In this document: positions 1 to 13,118 of the stretch, piece by piece
How the letters are laid out: each line of letters starts with the position of its first letter
Position numbering within the stretch: position 1 is the first letter of the stretch
Source: Smittia aterrima
Lineage: Eukaryota > Arthropoda > Insecta > Diptera > Chironomidae
Assembly: GCA_033063855.1 (NCBI GenBank)
Contig: CP093831.1
Coordinates: 5,456,001 to 5,520,000 of the forward strand
Length of the DNA: 64,000 nucleotides
Direction: 5' to 3'
Notes under the pieces: model-generated
Told to the model about the DNA's origin: nothing
Databases searched by the model: none
The model's input: the letters and a program-made list of their open reading frames with translations, nothing else
Program-made: the position numbers and the translations under genes

Positions 1-769
1 CAATTTTAAAGCAAAAAGCTTGAAAGATAATTTCTATCGGCAACCGAATTGCCTTCCCCTCTAATCGAGACATACACAAAAGAGGAAAAGCGAGGAGACA
101 TTCAACTGCAACGCCACAAGAATCAATTCATGAAATTATCGAAAATCCAGTAACTTGGAACAGTTCCAATGGCGGGCCAAACTGGATCACGAGAATCTAT
201 TACGGCGCAACATTATTTATGTCCTCGAAAAGTTTATGTTCGCCTCCAACTTTATAAAGTTCTCTCCCATAGCTAAAGCAAGGACGCTTCCAGTGAGTAC
301 GACGAAATAAGCTGCAATTTGCAGAAACTTTTATGGCGGCTTCATCTCGAGACGAGCGAAGTAAAGTGAATCAAAAGAAAGAGAGAGAAAATGATTTTTT
401 TTAATTGCATAACTTCCCTTTCACCCTCTTAACAAAACAAATAGCATTTTCAGATTCTAATTAATAACATCGTGAAAGCTATGCTCCACATTTGCAGCAA
501 GCCAAGCTGATTATGAACGAACCCGACTCGTTTTAATTACTAATTATGATTTTTCATTAATAAAATTCAATAAATAAATATTCGCTCTTTTAATTGCTCT
601 GGCAGGACGGTAATTGCTTAATCAATAAATAACACAACTTCATCGCAATTTTTAAATTGCATCGCTCCCATTTATCCATCAATCATAGTCGAAACGAGCT
701 GAGGGAAAAATCTGTCCCAATGGGATTTTTCTGTGGTTGTAAAAAAAGAGACGAAACTTTTGCATAAAA

Positions 770-850
770 CCGTGTCGGCTGTCATAAGCAAATTGGACGC
801 GCGCCCACCCACACACGTCTTGTGAGTTGTCTGTAACGTCACGTGCACTC
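770..850. promoter_or_regulatory. GC-richer islet with CACCC-like and CRE/E-box-like words
   Basis: A short block, clearly more GC-rich than its surroundings, contains a GCGCGCCCACCCACAC stretch and a TAACGTCACGTG word that combines CRE-like and E-box-like half sites. No transcript start or exon can be assigned. It is listed as a possible enhancer fragment only because such islets stand out in this AT-rich desert. Confidence 0.15.
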
Positions 851-3800
851 GATTCTGGGTTTTTATGTAAAATATTTTTGGTTTCATGGAGTTTAAACCG
901 CAGAGTGCCGGGCGAATGGCTAGAAAGTCATAAATTTATGTTCGTTCAAAAAAAGAAATTGTCATTCATCAAAGTTGCATGGAAACCTCCATACATTGTG
1001 AATGATGTGTTTGTTGGGAGCAGCCGCCCCATCAAATGGAAATATTTTTCATATTTGAATGGGATTTTAATGGAAATTGAGAGCGAGGCAAACGACAAAA
1101 TCACATTGTAATTAAATCAAAAGCTATTGATTTATTTTGACTATGCTGCTGCTCGCTTTGCTGTTTTATTTGCTCGCTTGATTCTGATTCATCGACAGTA
1201 AAAAAACCTGCTGAATTCAACTGAGGGGCACGCTTGATTCAACACAGAACTTTTTCCTCCCCGAGCTTGACGATATTTGCATAACCTCGTCAGTGAGTCC
1301 GGGCGATTTCATGATACAAAAAAAATGTGAAACTTTTTTAAATTTATCATCAACGACTGCAGGCGTAGCTGTCAGCAAAGCAACTAATTATTTAGAATTA
1401 AATAAACATACTCAGTTTAATGCGACGAGTGAGTTGACAACATTCCGCCAACAGACCCGAATAAACATAAATTTTGTTTCTGACTTGTTTTTAAGGGAAA
1501 AAAAAGTTTTGATTTTCAATTTAACATTTTGTTAATTGGGTTTTGCAACTTGTACACTATGCAATGTTGTTAATTACTTTTATCGAATTTTGTTATTTCA
1601 ACTTCAAATTGCGCTGCCATAAAAATTCCTTCTTTCATATTTCTCGTCTAACATGAAACGGAAAGCGAAAACTCTTTGAATCAAAAGCAGAAATCTGAGA
1701 TTGCAAACTTCATTTCCAGTTTTCACTCGCGTGAACGATTCCAAAGTAAAAAGCGAGAGCTTTATATGGCAATCGCTCCATTCTTCCTTCAATCGTTTCC
1801 AGTTCTCCCGAAAACGAAAACCTTCCATTTCGCTTTGTTAAATATTTAATTTGGCTCCGAGGCAGTGGAAAAAAAGGTTCGAATGCGAATTCTCAATCGA
1901 ACAATATCCATTAAAAACGTTTGTCGGAATTCTCATTATCAAGTTGTCTCTTTGGCGTTTTCTCGGATTCCGCGTCCGCTGTTCGTCTTCTATTCGTCCA
2001 CGTCTACCATTTTCTGTCTCACGTCGACATTCTTAAAAGACATTGGAATAATAACAAACAAATGGCTTTCGGGTTTTTCATTGCAGGCATAGCAGCGTAA
2101 GCCATTCGCGTCTAAAAATACTCGAGTAGAAAATAGAAAATTTAATGTTTGAATTTTCCATTTAAAGTAAACAGAAAAAGAACGTTTAATTAGTTTGCCG
2201 ACTGATTGAGTTTTAAAAAAGTTAGAATATATTTCTACAGCAACAGACGTGAAGTCACAAAGTGGCAGTTGCACTGCTCGGAAAAGAAGTCGCTTTCAGT
2301 TAACCGAGTCAAGTTTCTATTCCAGAAAGCAACAACAGTCATAATGTGCATGTTGTAATATTTATTCACTCGAAGTTTACATCATAAATATTTGTAGCTT
2401 GCAGAAGCATAAAGTTTATTGAATATAAATATATTTTCCTCCGCTCTTTGGTGAGCTCGAGGAGCAAACTCGTAAACAACTGATAAGTGAATTGAAATAT
2501 TAAGCCATTTGCAGCGCTCGCTCGTTCGATTTGCGTTTCGAAGCTTCTATTTTCAATCAATTTAGCAGTTTAATCCTTTTTGCATTTCCATAAATTTTCA
2601 TTTCAATATTTCTTTGAGTGCAAAGCTCAACAGGATCCAGAAGCGAAAAGCTCAAAAGCGACAATGCAAATATTAATTTTAATCGCTCTACCAATTTTCA
2701 TAATTATTTGGTTTGATTTTCAATGTTTTCTCAGCAAGAAAGAAAAACCAAAAATTATAATTATTTGGTGTTTCAATGTCGCTGAATATTTATTTCGTGG
2801 CGAGTTAAATCTTTGCTTTGCAAACATTTCACATAAATTTCGTAGTTGAAGTGGAAAACTATTCAAATAAAATTAATGATTATTTTAATTAATCGATCGT
2901 GATGCAATTCGATGATGTTGATTTTTCCGCATCGTGCAAAGCGATTGCATAAATTTTCAAAGCATTACAGTCGAGTTTAGTTTTGCAGAAATTTAATTGA
3001 TATTCATGCGATGAACGCTTTATGGTTAGAACGGCAAGTTGATTATCCACCAATTGTTAAATATTTTCGGTTTTCTGGTTTTATCGTGAACCGTTAAACG
3101 CTATTTTCCGCTGTTAATGTCTCAATATATATTTTATGGCGATTCTGTCATCGGTTGGCTGTTTGTGCTGATTTTTCTATTGTGTCCGCTTTCACGCGTC
3201 GCGATAAATATCCCAATAAACTTTATAACAATGAGCGTTAATCAAAATATTGCAAATTTTGCCTTGAAGCTCCCACCAGAAAATTGCAGAGTTTATCTGC
3301 AGGGCGTAATCGGAACACACACTCAATAATAATCGATATAATTTCAATTAATTTTATTGCACTTCGAGCCAGATTGAGAGAGAGAGAGCAAGCAGGGTGA
3401 GGAAAGGGCTTTTGCAGATGTTTATTTAAAAATACATGACGATCCTCCGGCCGCATAATCTCGAACGGACGATTTCGCAATGCAATGTGCGCTCTGCATT
3501 TATTTGATAATAAACATGGAAACATCAAATACCGAACCACAAAAACACAACTTCAAACATCAATTTTATGGGCATTCATGAGCTGTGTTCAATGTGTTTA
3601 ATCTGCATTATTTAGAAGGCGAGTGAGTGGGCAAAATATTGTGAGAGAGATGGAGTAAAATCAGAAGCTGTGGAAAAGGGTTTTCGAATCATCCGTAATG
3701 TTTTCTCATTGAGGGATTGCCAAAAGGGGTAAAAATAAATCGAAATCGCTTAATTCTATCCGATTGAGTCGATAGATTTGTTTGGATTAAGATTTAATTT

Positions 3801-4984
3801 ATGTTTTCATTGACCGAATCAGAAATAACAGATTTTCTCGCTTCGAATGTTTTCCCAAGAAATTTTCGATCGTGTCGCGGGAAAATTATTTCTTCAACGT
3901 TTATAATTTTATTTCCCCGACAACTTGATTTGAAAGCCGAGAACGAGAATCCTGTTGATTACTTATTCATAAAGTTATCAAGCGAGCACAAAAAAATAAA
4001 AGAAAAGGAAGGAAGCAAAAGGCAAAAATAATTCGTCGAACGTAATCTTCTCACGAAAAAAAAATATTCTTCATGAGAATCGAGTCGCTTCAAGCATTCA
4101 TGATGTTGAACGAGCGAGCGACATATGTTTGATTGGGAATGAAACTCAAAACTGATACCGTACAGAGAATTTTGAGCAAGCCTCGTTTATTCATTGAAGG
4201 AAGATCGAGAGCAAATTTCACCTTCGAAATATCGATTATCGTTTCATACACGTTTCGTATTTCACTCAATTTTCATAATGTTCTGCCTGTTACACATCGT
4301 AAAAAATAATACGAAAGACGAACTCCAAACAACAAGAGGCATTCAAGAACTTTTAACAATACAAAAGGAACGGAACACGGAAAGTTTAACCCCATAATTC
4401 CTTAAAACATATATCGAATAACAACATATCTTCCCATGTCCCTCATGAGCAATCTTTGTTCGGCAGTGAGGGGAGCAGTAGGGGAGTTGCTTGATGGGAA
4501 GTCAAAGAATAAACGGAAAGGAAACTGTCAAGATCGTAGTTTTTGCGTTTCCCACAAGGAACAACACAAAACTTCGACAACAACGAGCAGAACAATCATT
4601 TCTGACATCAATGGACTCATTAGATTTCGCACGAAATGGAAGGAATGAGGAAGAAGAAGTCGACAGAGATGCTGATGGGACTTCTCTTACACAAGGATCT
4701 CTGTGATAATGTACAATAACGATCGAAGTGTTACTTGAAAGCCCTGAAAGTCGTTCTCGTGTGTATTGTCTGAGATTCTTTGGGAAAATATTCGGACTCA
4801 CATCCATTGAATACTTAAAGTTCATTTACAGTTTCTTGAAAGAAGCGACGTTCCTTCAACTGCTAAATGCGCAAAGTAATACTTAATCCACCCTTAAAAA
4901 CACTCACACAGCAATAAATTTTTTGTTTTTATCTCTCTCGCATTTAATCCCGAAAGCAGGCAAATTTCACATATTTCTCGTTGT

Positions 4985-5115
4985 CGAGCCCGCCGCCGCA
5001 TCGCATACCCGCCCGACATACACACAAAATATTTAAGGCAGAAGCCCGCTCGCCTCGGCAAAGGTTGTGTTTTGTGTGAGCCAGGTGGATGTTTGTCAGT
5101 AAATTGTTACGGGAA
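4985..5115. promoter_or_regulatory. GC-rich islet, possible promoter or conserved element
   Basis: This is among the most GC-rich blocks in the first 37 kb: it starts with a run of CCGCC-type words, then a TATTTAAGG box-like word near 5,030, a CTCGCCTCGGC stretch and a TCAGT initiator-like word near 5,096. The TATA-like word is too far from the TCAGT for a standard core promoter, and no coding exon follows, so a promoter is only one possibility. Confidence 0.2.
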
Positions 5116-8100
5116 AAAGGTACAAGAGCAGCGCCTGAGAAATATAATTTCTTTTATCAGATGAAATTTAATACTGTGAATATTTCATTAAATTTATTCT
5201 AGCGAGAACTTTTTTCCCGGCTCTCCGTTGCCGTCTTCATATTCTTCATGCTCCAGTTTTGTTTTATTTTATCTTTTGAACAATATCTTGTGAATACACG
5301 TGAGTTACTGTGAGATAGTCAGTTTACATTTTTTTCCTTTTTCTGCAAGCTTAAATGAGCAGCAACAGAGAAACTGATGTTGTTCCTCAATTACAAACGT
5401 TCGTTTCACCTGGAAATTGTTTTCTTCTTCCAAGTCCTTATGATGTCGAAGGCAAAGCGCAATGTTATGTTCAACAGGAGGTAAAGGAAAGGAGATGGAA
5501 ACTCGAGACTTTGTTTTTCTTTAAATTATGTTGAAGGGAAATGAGTCGAAGAAAATCTCTTTGAGTAACTTTTACGTGTACTTCGGGGGGAGGGATTGTT
5601 TATAAGTTCCGCAAAAGAATTTTTTCTCTCAAGGCTTTGATTCACGTCTGTTCTGACATTCACAAACAAGTTAGATTTAATTAGGATTTGATGTTTCCTC
5701 TCCCTCAAACTTTGCATTTCGTCTGGTCGAGGCGATCTACGCATAAATATATTTTTCAGAGAACGCTACGGTATAATCAAGAGATTTGCCTGAAGTTATC
5801 AAACGAAAGAAGAATTTAATTTTAATGGGGAGAAATTACAGAAGCATGTTCTTGGATTGAGAAGTGGTGGGAAAGCAATCGAGTGTGACTCAGTGAATGG
5901 ATTTCCTTTAAACAAAAAAAAAATAAAATAAAAATACATCGCTCGTCGATACACTTCACTCGAGTAGAAATGAGGGCTCGCTTAGAACGAGAAATCTCTT
6001 GTGAGAATTTATCAATTCATGTTGAAATCATTCCAATTAAATGCCTGCATTGAAAGCAGCAGCTCTACAAAAGAATAAGCAACAGCGAAAAAATCGCTTT
6101 GAGCTACATCGTTTACCAATTCTTTTTAAATTATCTCTCGATTCTTTTCGTTTTGCCTTCTTAGCCCAAAATAAAACTCAAGCAGACCATTATCAAGCAG
6201 CGAAGTGAGCAAGCGAGTGAGTGAGTGAAGAAATCATTGCGAAAGAAAGACGACTAAGAAGTCAAGAGAAAGATCAGACGAAGAGAGATTAAGGAAAATT
6301 AATTGGCGGTTTTTAATTGATGTTTCGCTTCGATATATTTCGCTGGTGGCTCAAGTGAAGAATGGAGCTCTGTTTTTGACGAACGCTTCGGCTTTTGATA
6401 AACGAGAGCACATTCTTTTCCTTCTTCCCCCCATCCTCCAGATAAACATTGCGAAAACGTGTCTATTGATGAATAATCGCATTTTGTTGGAACGAAACAA
6501 AACATTCACGTCTCAAGTGTTTTTCTTGTTGATTCATCCAATCAAAATTTTGATTTCTTTTCTTGAGCAAAGCGCGCGGAAAAAAGGATGGACGAGTAAA
6601 GAATTAAAGCCAATTAGTGAGAGCCAAAACAAGCAGAAAAATATAATTACATCGCCTTCTTTCATTCCCTCTCTCTCTCGCTCTTCACATTGATTAATCA
6701 TTTAGGAATGTTCACTTCAGACATTTCATTAATCGATTAATGAATTCTTTTTTCGTTTTCTCGCTTCTGTCGATGATTCCTTTTCGGGTTAAGCTACTCG
6801 ACAGAGAAATACAAATTCACTGGGTAAACAAAGTCTGTTTTAAGGAAGCGAGTGTAAACACGCAAGTAGCCGGTTGATCCCAGTCATAAGTCATCAACCT
6901 CCGTTCAATCTCGTTTACATGTCAAGATGAGTAAGAGCCCGCCAGCAAGCAGCTCTGATTCAACATTAAACAAATTTACTTTCTCTCGCATGTGTTCTCG
7001 GTTAAACAAGTTTTTCTGTTTTATTTTGGCAAGCAAGCGTACGTGAACATCGTTCGTTGATAAAAAAAAAACAACGTTGAAGTCTCGGACAACATACATT
7101 GCTCTCTCGTCAAGTGATTAATATTCTGTTTGCGTTTATTTTATTAATTAATGATCGAAATATTGATAAATAAGTCATTTAAGCGAGAGAATACTTCAGC
7201 TTGAGTTTACGTCTAAGCTTTGAGTGAAGATCCAATCAATTATCGAATTAATTAATGGGATGAATGAGGAATCACTTATGACCACAATCGATAGAATTTC
7301 CTAACAATTCACGAAGCGAGAGAATCCGAAAAACTTTCTTTCACTTAATCGACTTTTTTGTTATCATCAGAGATACGAAAAAGAAGAAGTCGAAACGAGC
7401 ATCGTTCTCTTTAAACAGGAAAGAAAGTTCAAGCAGAAATCGTTGATGATGAAAAGGAGAAAATATCGAGTTAATGGAAATTCTGGAAAAAGTCTTTTGT
7501 TTGTTTCGATTTCTATAAACAAACATCAGACGAAGCTGAACTCGGGAGAGCAAAAGGAAAAGATGTTTTCCCAAGAGAAGCTCATGCAATGTTTGGTTTC
7601 TTCTGGAGCTCAAATATTTTCATACAATTCATCATATAAATATGTTAAAGGAAAACCTCAAAATAGACATCAGCTTCGTTTGTTCTGGCGTATTCTGTCG
7701 ACTCGAAAGACGAGCTATCTCCTCAAACATGTAATGCATTTTTAATTTATTTTATGTCGGCTTTTTGTTGGCGCTTTGTCTGTTCATTTCCAAGGAAACG
7801 AATAAGAGTTTATGTGTCTAATTTTATGATCTAATAAAATAATGTATTCGCTTCCCGAAAAAAAAATATTGTTCTTCATAGATAAGGTTAATGAAGATTG
7901 CTGCGATCAGAGACCATCATCAACAGCTAGATCGTGACAAGCACGTTTCAAGGAATATTCATTCTTTACGACACGTCACTCCCACGTCGATCCATTAAAA
8001 AATACTTCAACAACATGTCACTCATCATAAAGAAAGTTTATTGCCTCTCAGCGACACTCACAATCTAGATCATGTTCTATCTACGAAACGACGGAAAACC

Positions 8101-11100
8101 AATCCACGATGTGTGTGTCTGATTTCATAAAATTTCCATGCCACCATAATGCGCTCATTAAAATGTTCCATCACATATCAGATGCCTTAACATTTGTAAA
8201 TTGAATTTCAAGTCTAGAGGGTGAAAACAACATTCCGTCAGATTCGAGTGGAAAGTAATTAATTAGTCGTTATGTTTATTTTATGTCTTTTACGGAAGAG
8301 AAAAAAAAATGACTCGGAGAGAACGATGCAACCGATACCGCAGCTTAGCTGCATGTGCAGTTACAGTTTGTTGTGCATGCCATCCTCTAACTCATGTGAT
8401 TTTAATTTTTCATTCTTGTGCAGCGCTTAAAAATAAATGCCGCGATGTTCGATACGAGTGAACGTGCATAGTAAATTAATTTGAATGGGAACTGTTGGTA
8501 TGGATTGAAAATTGAAGCAGTAGCGAGGATGGGAATTGACAGAATGACATGAGAAAAATGACAGCGATGCCTGTTCGCCGTTTTTAAAGCTGTAGTTGCT
8601 TGATCAATTAATATTATGTTTATGGCTTTTGTATCGCTCTATATCATTCAGAGAAATGATTTATCGAATCTTCGGCCGACTGCCGCATGGGGCGCAGAGC
8701 AGAGCATTGCCACACAAGTGACTCGTTTTTTCTCCGCGTCTCCTACGTTCTGTCCTCTCGATTATAAAACAATTTTTTATCCAGCTGGAGAACAGAGATG
8801 AAAAAAAATGAAATATTTTTCATGATGTGACGCTCTCGCTTTAATTGCTTTTTTCTCCTTCCTGACACTCGATGCGATGTGTAAAAAAAATTCTTGTGTA
8901 GCAAACAATTTTTCTATCGTCTCTACAATAATTCCGGCATAAATCATTTTATGTTTAAGCAACAACAAGCGCAAGCAAGACATGTTGGGAAGTTTTCTGT
9001 TCAGACGAAAAATTATAGCTCTACTTCGGGAATTAGGATTATTGTTATTACACTCTCACTCTCTCACACTCCTTCACTGGCAAGGCACTCGACTTAAGAC
9101 ACGGAAGCGTTGTGTATGAAGCTCATGTTACGGTTTTGTTATTTTTAAAATAATATTGTTAGTTCCTGCGAACGAGGGAGGACGACCTCTGAGTAATAAA
9201 TCATGCGACATTAATCAGGGAAATTATGTTAATGCACAAGCTCATAATCGGGGGCTTCCGAAAGGGAAATTGACACCTGAAGCAACTTGTTACATGGCGT
9301 GTTGATATCTTCTGGTAACCCTCGCTGGCCTAACGAGCTGAATATGTGGAAAATTAATGTTTTGATGAAGTAACCTCAATCAGTTAGCTTTGATTTCACT
9401 TTTTAAAGCAAAGAAAATTAATGACGTACAATCCGATCCTTCAATGGTTAAGACGAGAGACTCACATAAATAAAAGTAAAGGCTCGCTTCAGAGCAAAAC
9501 CTAGATTACAAAGTTTTTCTTGGCCTTAAATCCCTTTTTTACTGGGATTAAAGTTTGTTCTGTGCTAAAACAAAAGAGCTCACTCGATGCTCGAAGGATT
9601 TTTACCCACAATTTGAATTCGAGGGAGAGTTAAACCTTCCACAAATATTAATTACAAAACTCTCGACTTCAGTAAATAGTTCTCAAACGCCATCATAATT
9701 ACTTTAGTTACACAAGAGGGAAGCTCAAAACACACAGAAGCCTCTGTCGTCAAATTATTGTCTCATTTAGTTTGATTATTATCAGTAAAAGTTGCTTGGG
9801 AACGCACAAGAGCGAGGAGAAGTGGATTCTGATGAGTTTCGTTAACGAACGCGAACGAGAGAAAAATATTCGAAGAATTTCCATGGAATTATCATTCGAC
9901 ATGGGACAAAACGAGAGATCGCGGGCAAAAGATAATTCCAAAAATACTCGAAGCGATGAAAACTAATAAAAACGTCACTTAATGTATTTCCTACTTACTC
10001 GTTGTTTCACCGGGCTCCGTCTCTTGACAAATAAACTATTCTCTCACGAATGAAAATTCCACCAAATAAATTGTTTTGTGTTTCGCTCACGTTCTTGTTT
10101 TGTGAAAAATTATCACTTTAAAAATATTTTTCTCTTTTATCGTCACGGACGAAAATTGTTGAAAACTAAAATTAAAATTCCTCGTTTACAATTTTAAGTT
10201 CAAAAGTGTTTGGAAAACTTTTCCATTAGTAAAAACAGAGAACTTTGCGACGTGAAGAGTACTCAGACGTTTTTCTTTCCACTTTAAAGTATTTTTCACA
10301 CTTAACCGTTCACATCAAGCGCTCGACAATTTTTGCTTCGTAAAGGAAAATGAGTTTTGCACTTCACAAGTTAAACGACCAAAGAAAAAAAATCGTTTAA
10401 GTCTTCTCGAGAAAGTTGTAATCCCATGCCAAAGTTCAATCGTTAAACTCGTCGTGTTATCACTCGCCAAATATCCGAGAATTATTACTTTTTGTTTTAT
10501 GACTTCAGCTAGGCGATAGCAACACCCATTAAAACGCACTGCAATAATTTTTCATTAACTCTCCTTGTTTGGACTCAGCTTTGGTTTGCTGGAGAAAGCA
10601 CGTTTAACATATTCTACCTCTAATATTAAACTGATTGTTCCACATCAAAAAAATTGTGCTGAGTCTTCATCAATTTTATGTTTCCAGCATACCGCCAGAG
10701 AGAACGTTGAGCGGCAAGTCATGCGCAATTTTGATGTTTCAATGAGGTTTGAGGTACTAGACGAACGTTTTCTGAATGTTGAGCAATGTTTTCGTCTCTC
10801 GACTCTGGAGAGACTTGACTCTTGTGATGACGTAGTCGAGAGATTTTTATCTGCAAAGGAAATTTCACAACTTTTACATTTTCAACACGCTCACTCATTG
10901 TTTTCCTTTTTAGCTTCCTGATAATTTGTAATTTCTTCCTTCTCCGCCGTTGCTGGCACGACGAATGAACTTCAGATTTAATATGCAAAATATTTCAAAA
11001 AATTAACTGTGGCCCGAAGCAGTTGAATGCACTGAACGAAAAATATTCTAAATTTGATTACTGGAAATTTGCTGCTACTAACGAGATGAGATTGAGTCGT

Positions 11101-11820
11101 AAGGGGTTGTGATTGCTTCGAATCTCCTTCAGGGCACCAAAAAAAATATTTATTTTTTATTACCAATTTCATTCATTAACTCACTCTGATGGAAGGGAAA
11201 GATTTCGAGAATCAACTGCAGTAGCAACATAGAAAATAAAAGATAATTGAAACACAGAGTTCGGGTAACCTAGCAAGTCACTCTCGAACGATCAATAATG
11301 AAACAATAACTCGCAATCTGAACTTTACATCTTACACATGACTCATTTTTCATTTTTAATGGAATTATTTTTATGGCGGTTTTGCAAGCAAACAGCAAAT
11401 GAAATAAAAGGATCGAACATGTGAGAGAGAAAATGCAGAGGCTTCCGTACAATCTGGAAGTGCAAACAGAAAAAAATGCCGGCCGAGTGAACAAACAAAA
11501 TCGAGTGAAACCGCTGCAATTGTAATCCCAGCAATCATTTTCAATTTTTTCCTCTATCAAGTGAAAATGCTTTGTACCCCTTGATTGCATTTCATTTTAT
11601 CCGATTTCATTTACAACAATTTATCATGAATAAGGTTTGTTTTGAAATGAAAAATTAACCCGAAAAAAAAAACGATGAGATGAGTAATCTGGTTGGCTAG
11701 GAGATTACTCAGACAACTGAAGCAGCTTTGTCTAGTGAAACGTCATAACAAACAATCCATCTTCCGAGAGCTAACGATTGTGTTTAATTTGACGAATTTT
11801 ATGATTTTCTATTGTGCGGC

Positions 11821-11841
11821 CCGTCGCCGCAAATGCGACGG
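11821..11841. repeat. GC-rich perfect hairpin, 7-bp stem
   Basis: CCGTCGC and GCGACGG flank a 7-nt loop, a perfect inverted repeat in otherwise AT-rich DNA. No gene end or known RNA family can be attached to it. Confidence 0.35.
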
Positions 11842-13097
11842 AAAAGCATAAAAGGAATCTCGCATTAATTTCCACAACATTTCATACGTAATGTGCTGGA
11901 GCAGTTGTTGTAGGTCAGGACGTTGTGGGTGTATCTGACGACGACGGGATAACCCTCGGCTTTCTTCGTTGTGCATACACGGAAATCAATTATTTTCGTT
12001 TCGAAGGAAGTCTTGAACAAAATTGTATCGATCCCCTTGAATTTCTTTTTTCTTATGCTTATGTTCGTCTTAAAAGCAGCTTTGCCACTGAATACAGTGA
12101 GAACATTAAGCAAAAACACCTGTTGACGGAAGCCGTCTAACAACTCGACATGAGCACACCTCGAGAGCTCTCAACACACAAGCGATTAAACATCTATTTA
12201 AAATCACTAATCGATCCGCTTAGTGTTTGCATAGAAGAATCAACAGTTCGACGAAGAGAAAAATGATTTCATTGGGAAGAAAGAAATTGTTATCGAAGGT
12301 GTAGTGCAGGCAAATATTTAAATCTCTTAGCTACAAAGTGGAGAGGAAGAAGAAGAAGAGTCAGCAAATAAAAATGAAACGATGTCCTCGTGCTAACAAA
12401 GGATTCATTTCTCGAAAAGGATTTTGACAAATATACATAAAGCAGGATCGAGAGCGTTCAATTCATTCGATAAAAAGGTCGCTTTTTCCTCGAAGGCATT
12501 CGTGATGAGAATCATAAATGACCTTGGAGGATATGAGCGCTAGCTTCAAAGTTGGCTTCACCTTTCCTCGCTGGGTCGGCAAATTTATTCGTCTTCGGAT
12601 CAAGATTCTGACAGCACTCCCGAGCCCCTTCGGATCATAAAATGTCAGTCGTTTAGGGCGAGCAACAAAAGGGAAAAACTTCTCAAAACGCAAATTTTCA
12701 ATAAACATGACAATAATTTTATCGGCTCTTATCTATTCAATTTTCCATCGAGAAGGAGTCGAAAGCGGAAGGAAAAAGGCAAATGAGTCCTTTGAGATTG
12801 AGATTTTTTATCTTCGATCGATTCTGAAGAGGAAGGAATGCCACAATCTCATAAATTCTTCGAATGCCTTATCGAGAACCTCTGATAATTTGTTATTAAT
12901 TCTCTCAAGCGTCCCTTGCATTTTTCGTTTTTTTCCTCGCTCCCTTTAGTCCCAACGGAATTTTTGACTTTGACAGCGGCAGTAAATTTCAATAACAACA
13001 TCATCACTTTTCCTCGATTCGTCGCTTTTATCTGACGCGGGCAATTATTCTCGACACTAGGACCCTCTCATGAAATTTGCTCGTTGCAACCAACGAC

Positions 13098-13118
13098 ACG
13101 ACTCTGTACGAGAGTCGT
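13098..13118. repeat. Perfect hairpin, 8-bp stem with 5-nt loop
   Basis: ACGACTCT, then GTACG, then AGAGTCGT forms a perfect inverted repeat. It is isolated and lies next to no recognised gene. Confidence 0.35.

Noticed and set aside
6346..6693. 115-codon frame on the plus strand
   Set aside because: No domain, overlaps a 68-codon frame on the other strand, no splice partners; chance in a 37-kb desert.
10565..10921. 118-codon frame on the plus strand
   Set aside because: Non-ATG start, an overlapping 89-codon frame on the minus strand and no recognisable motif.
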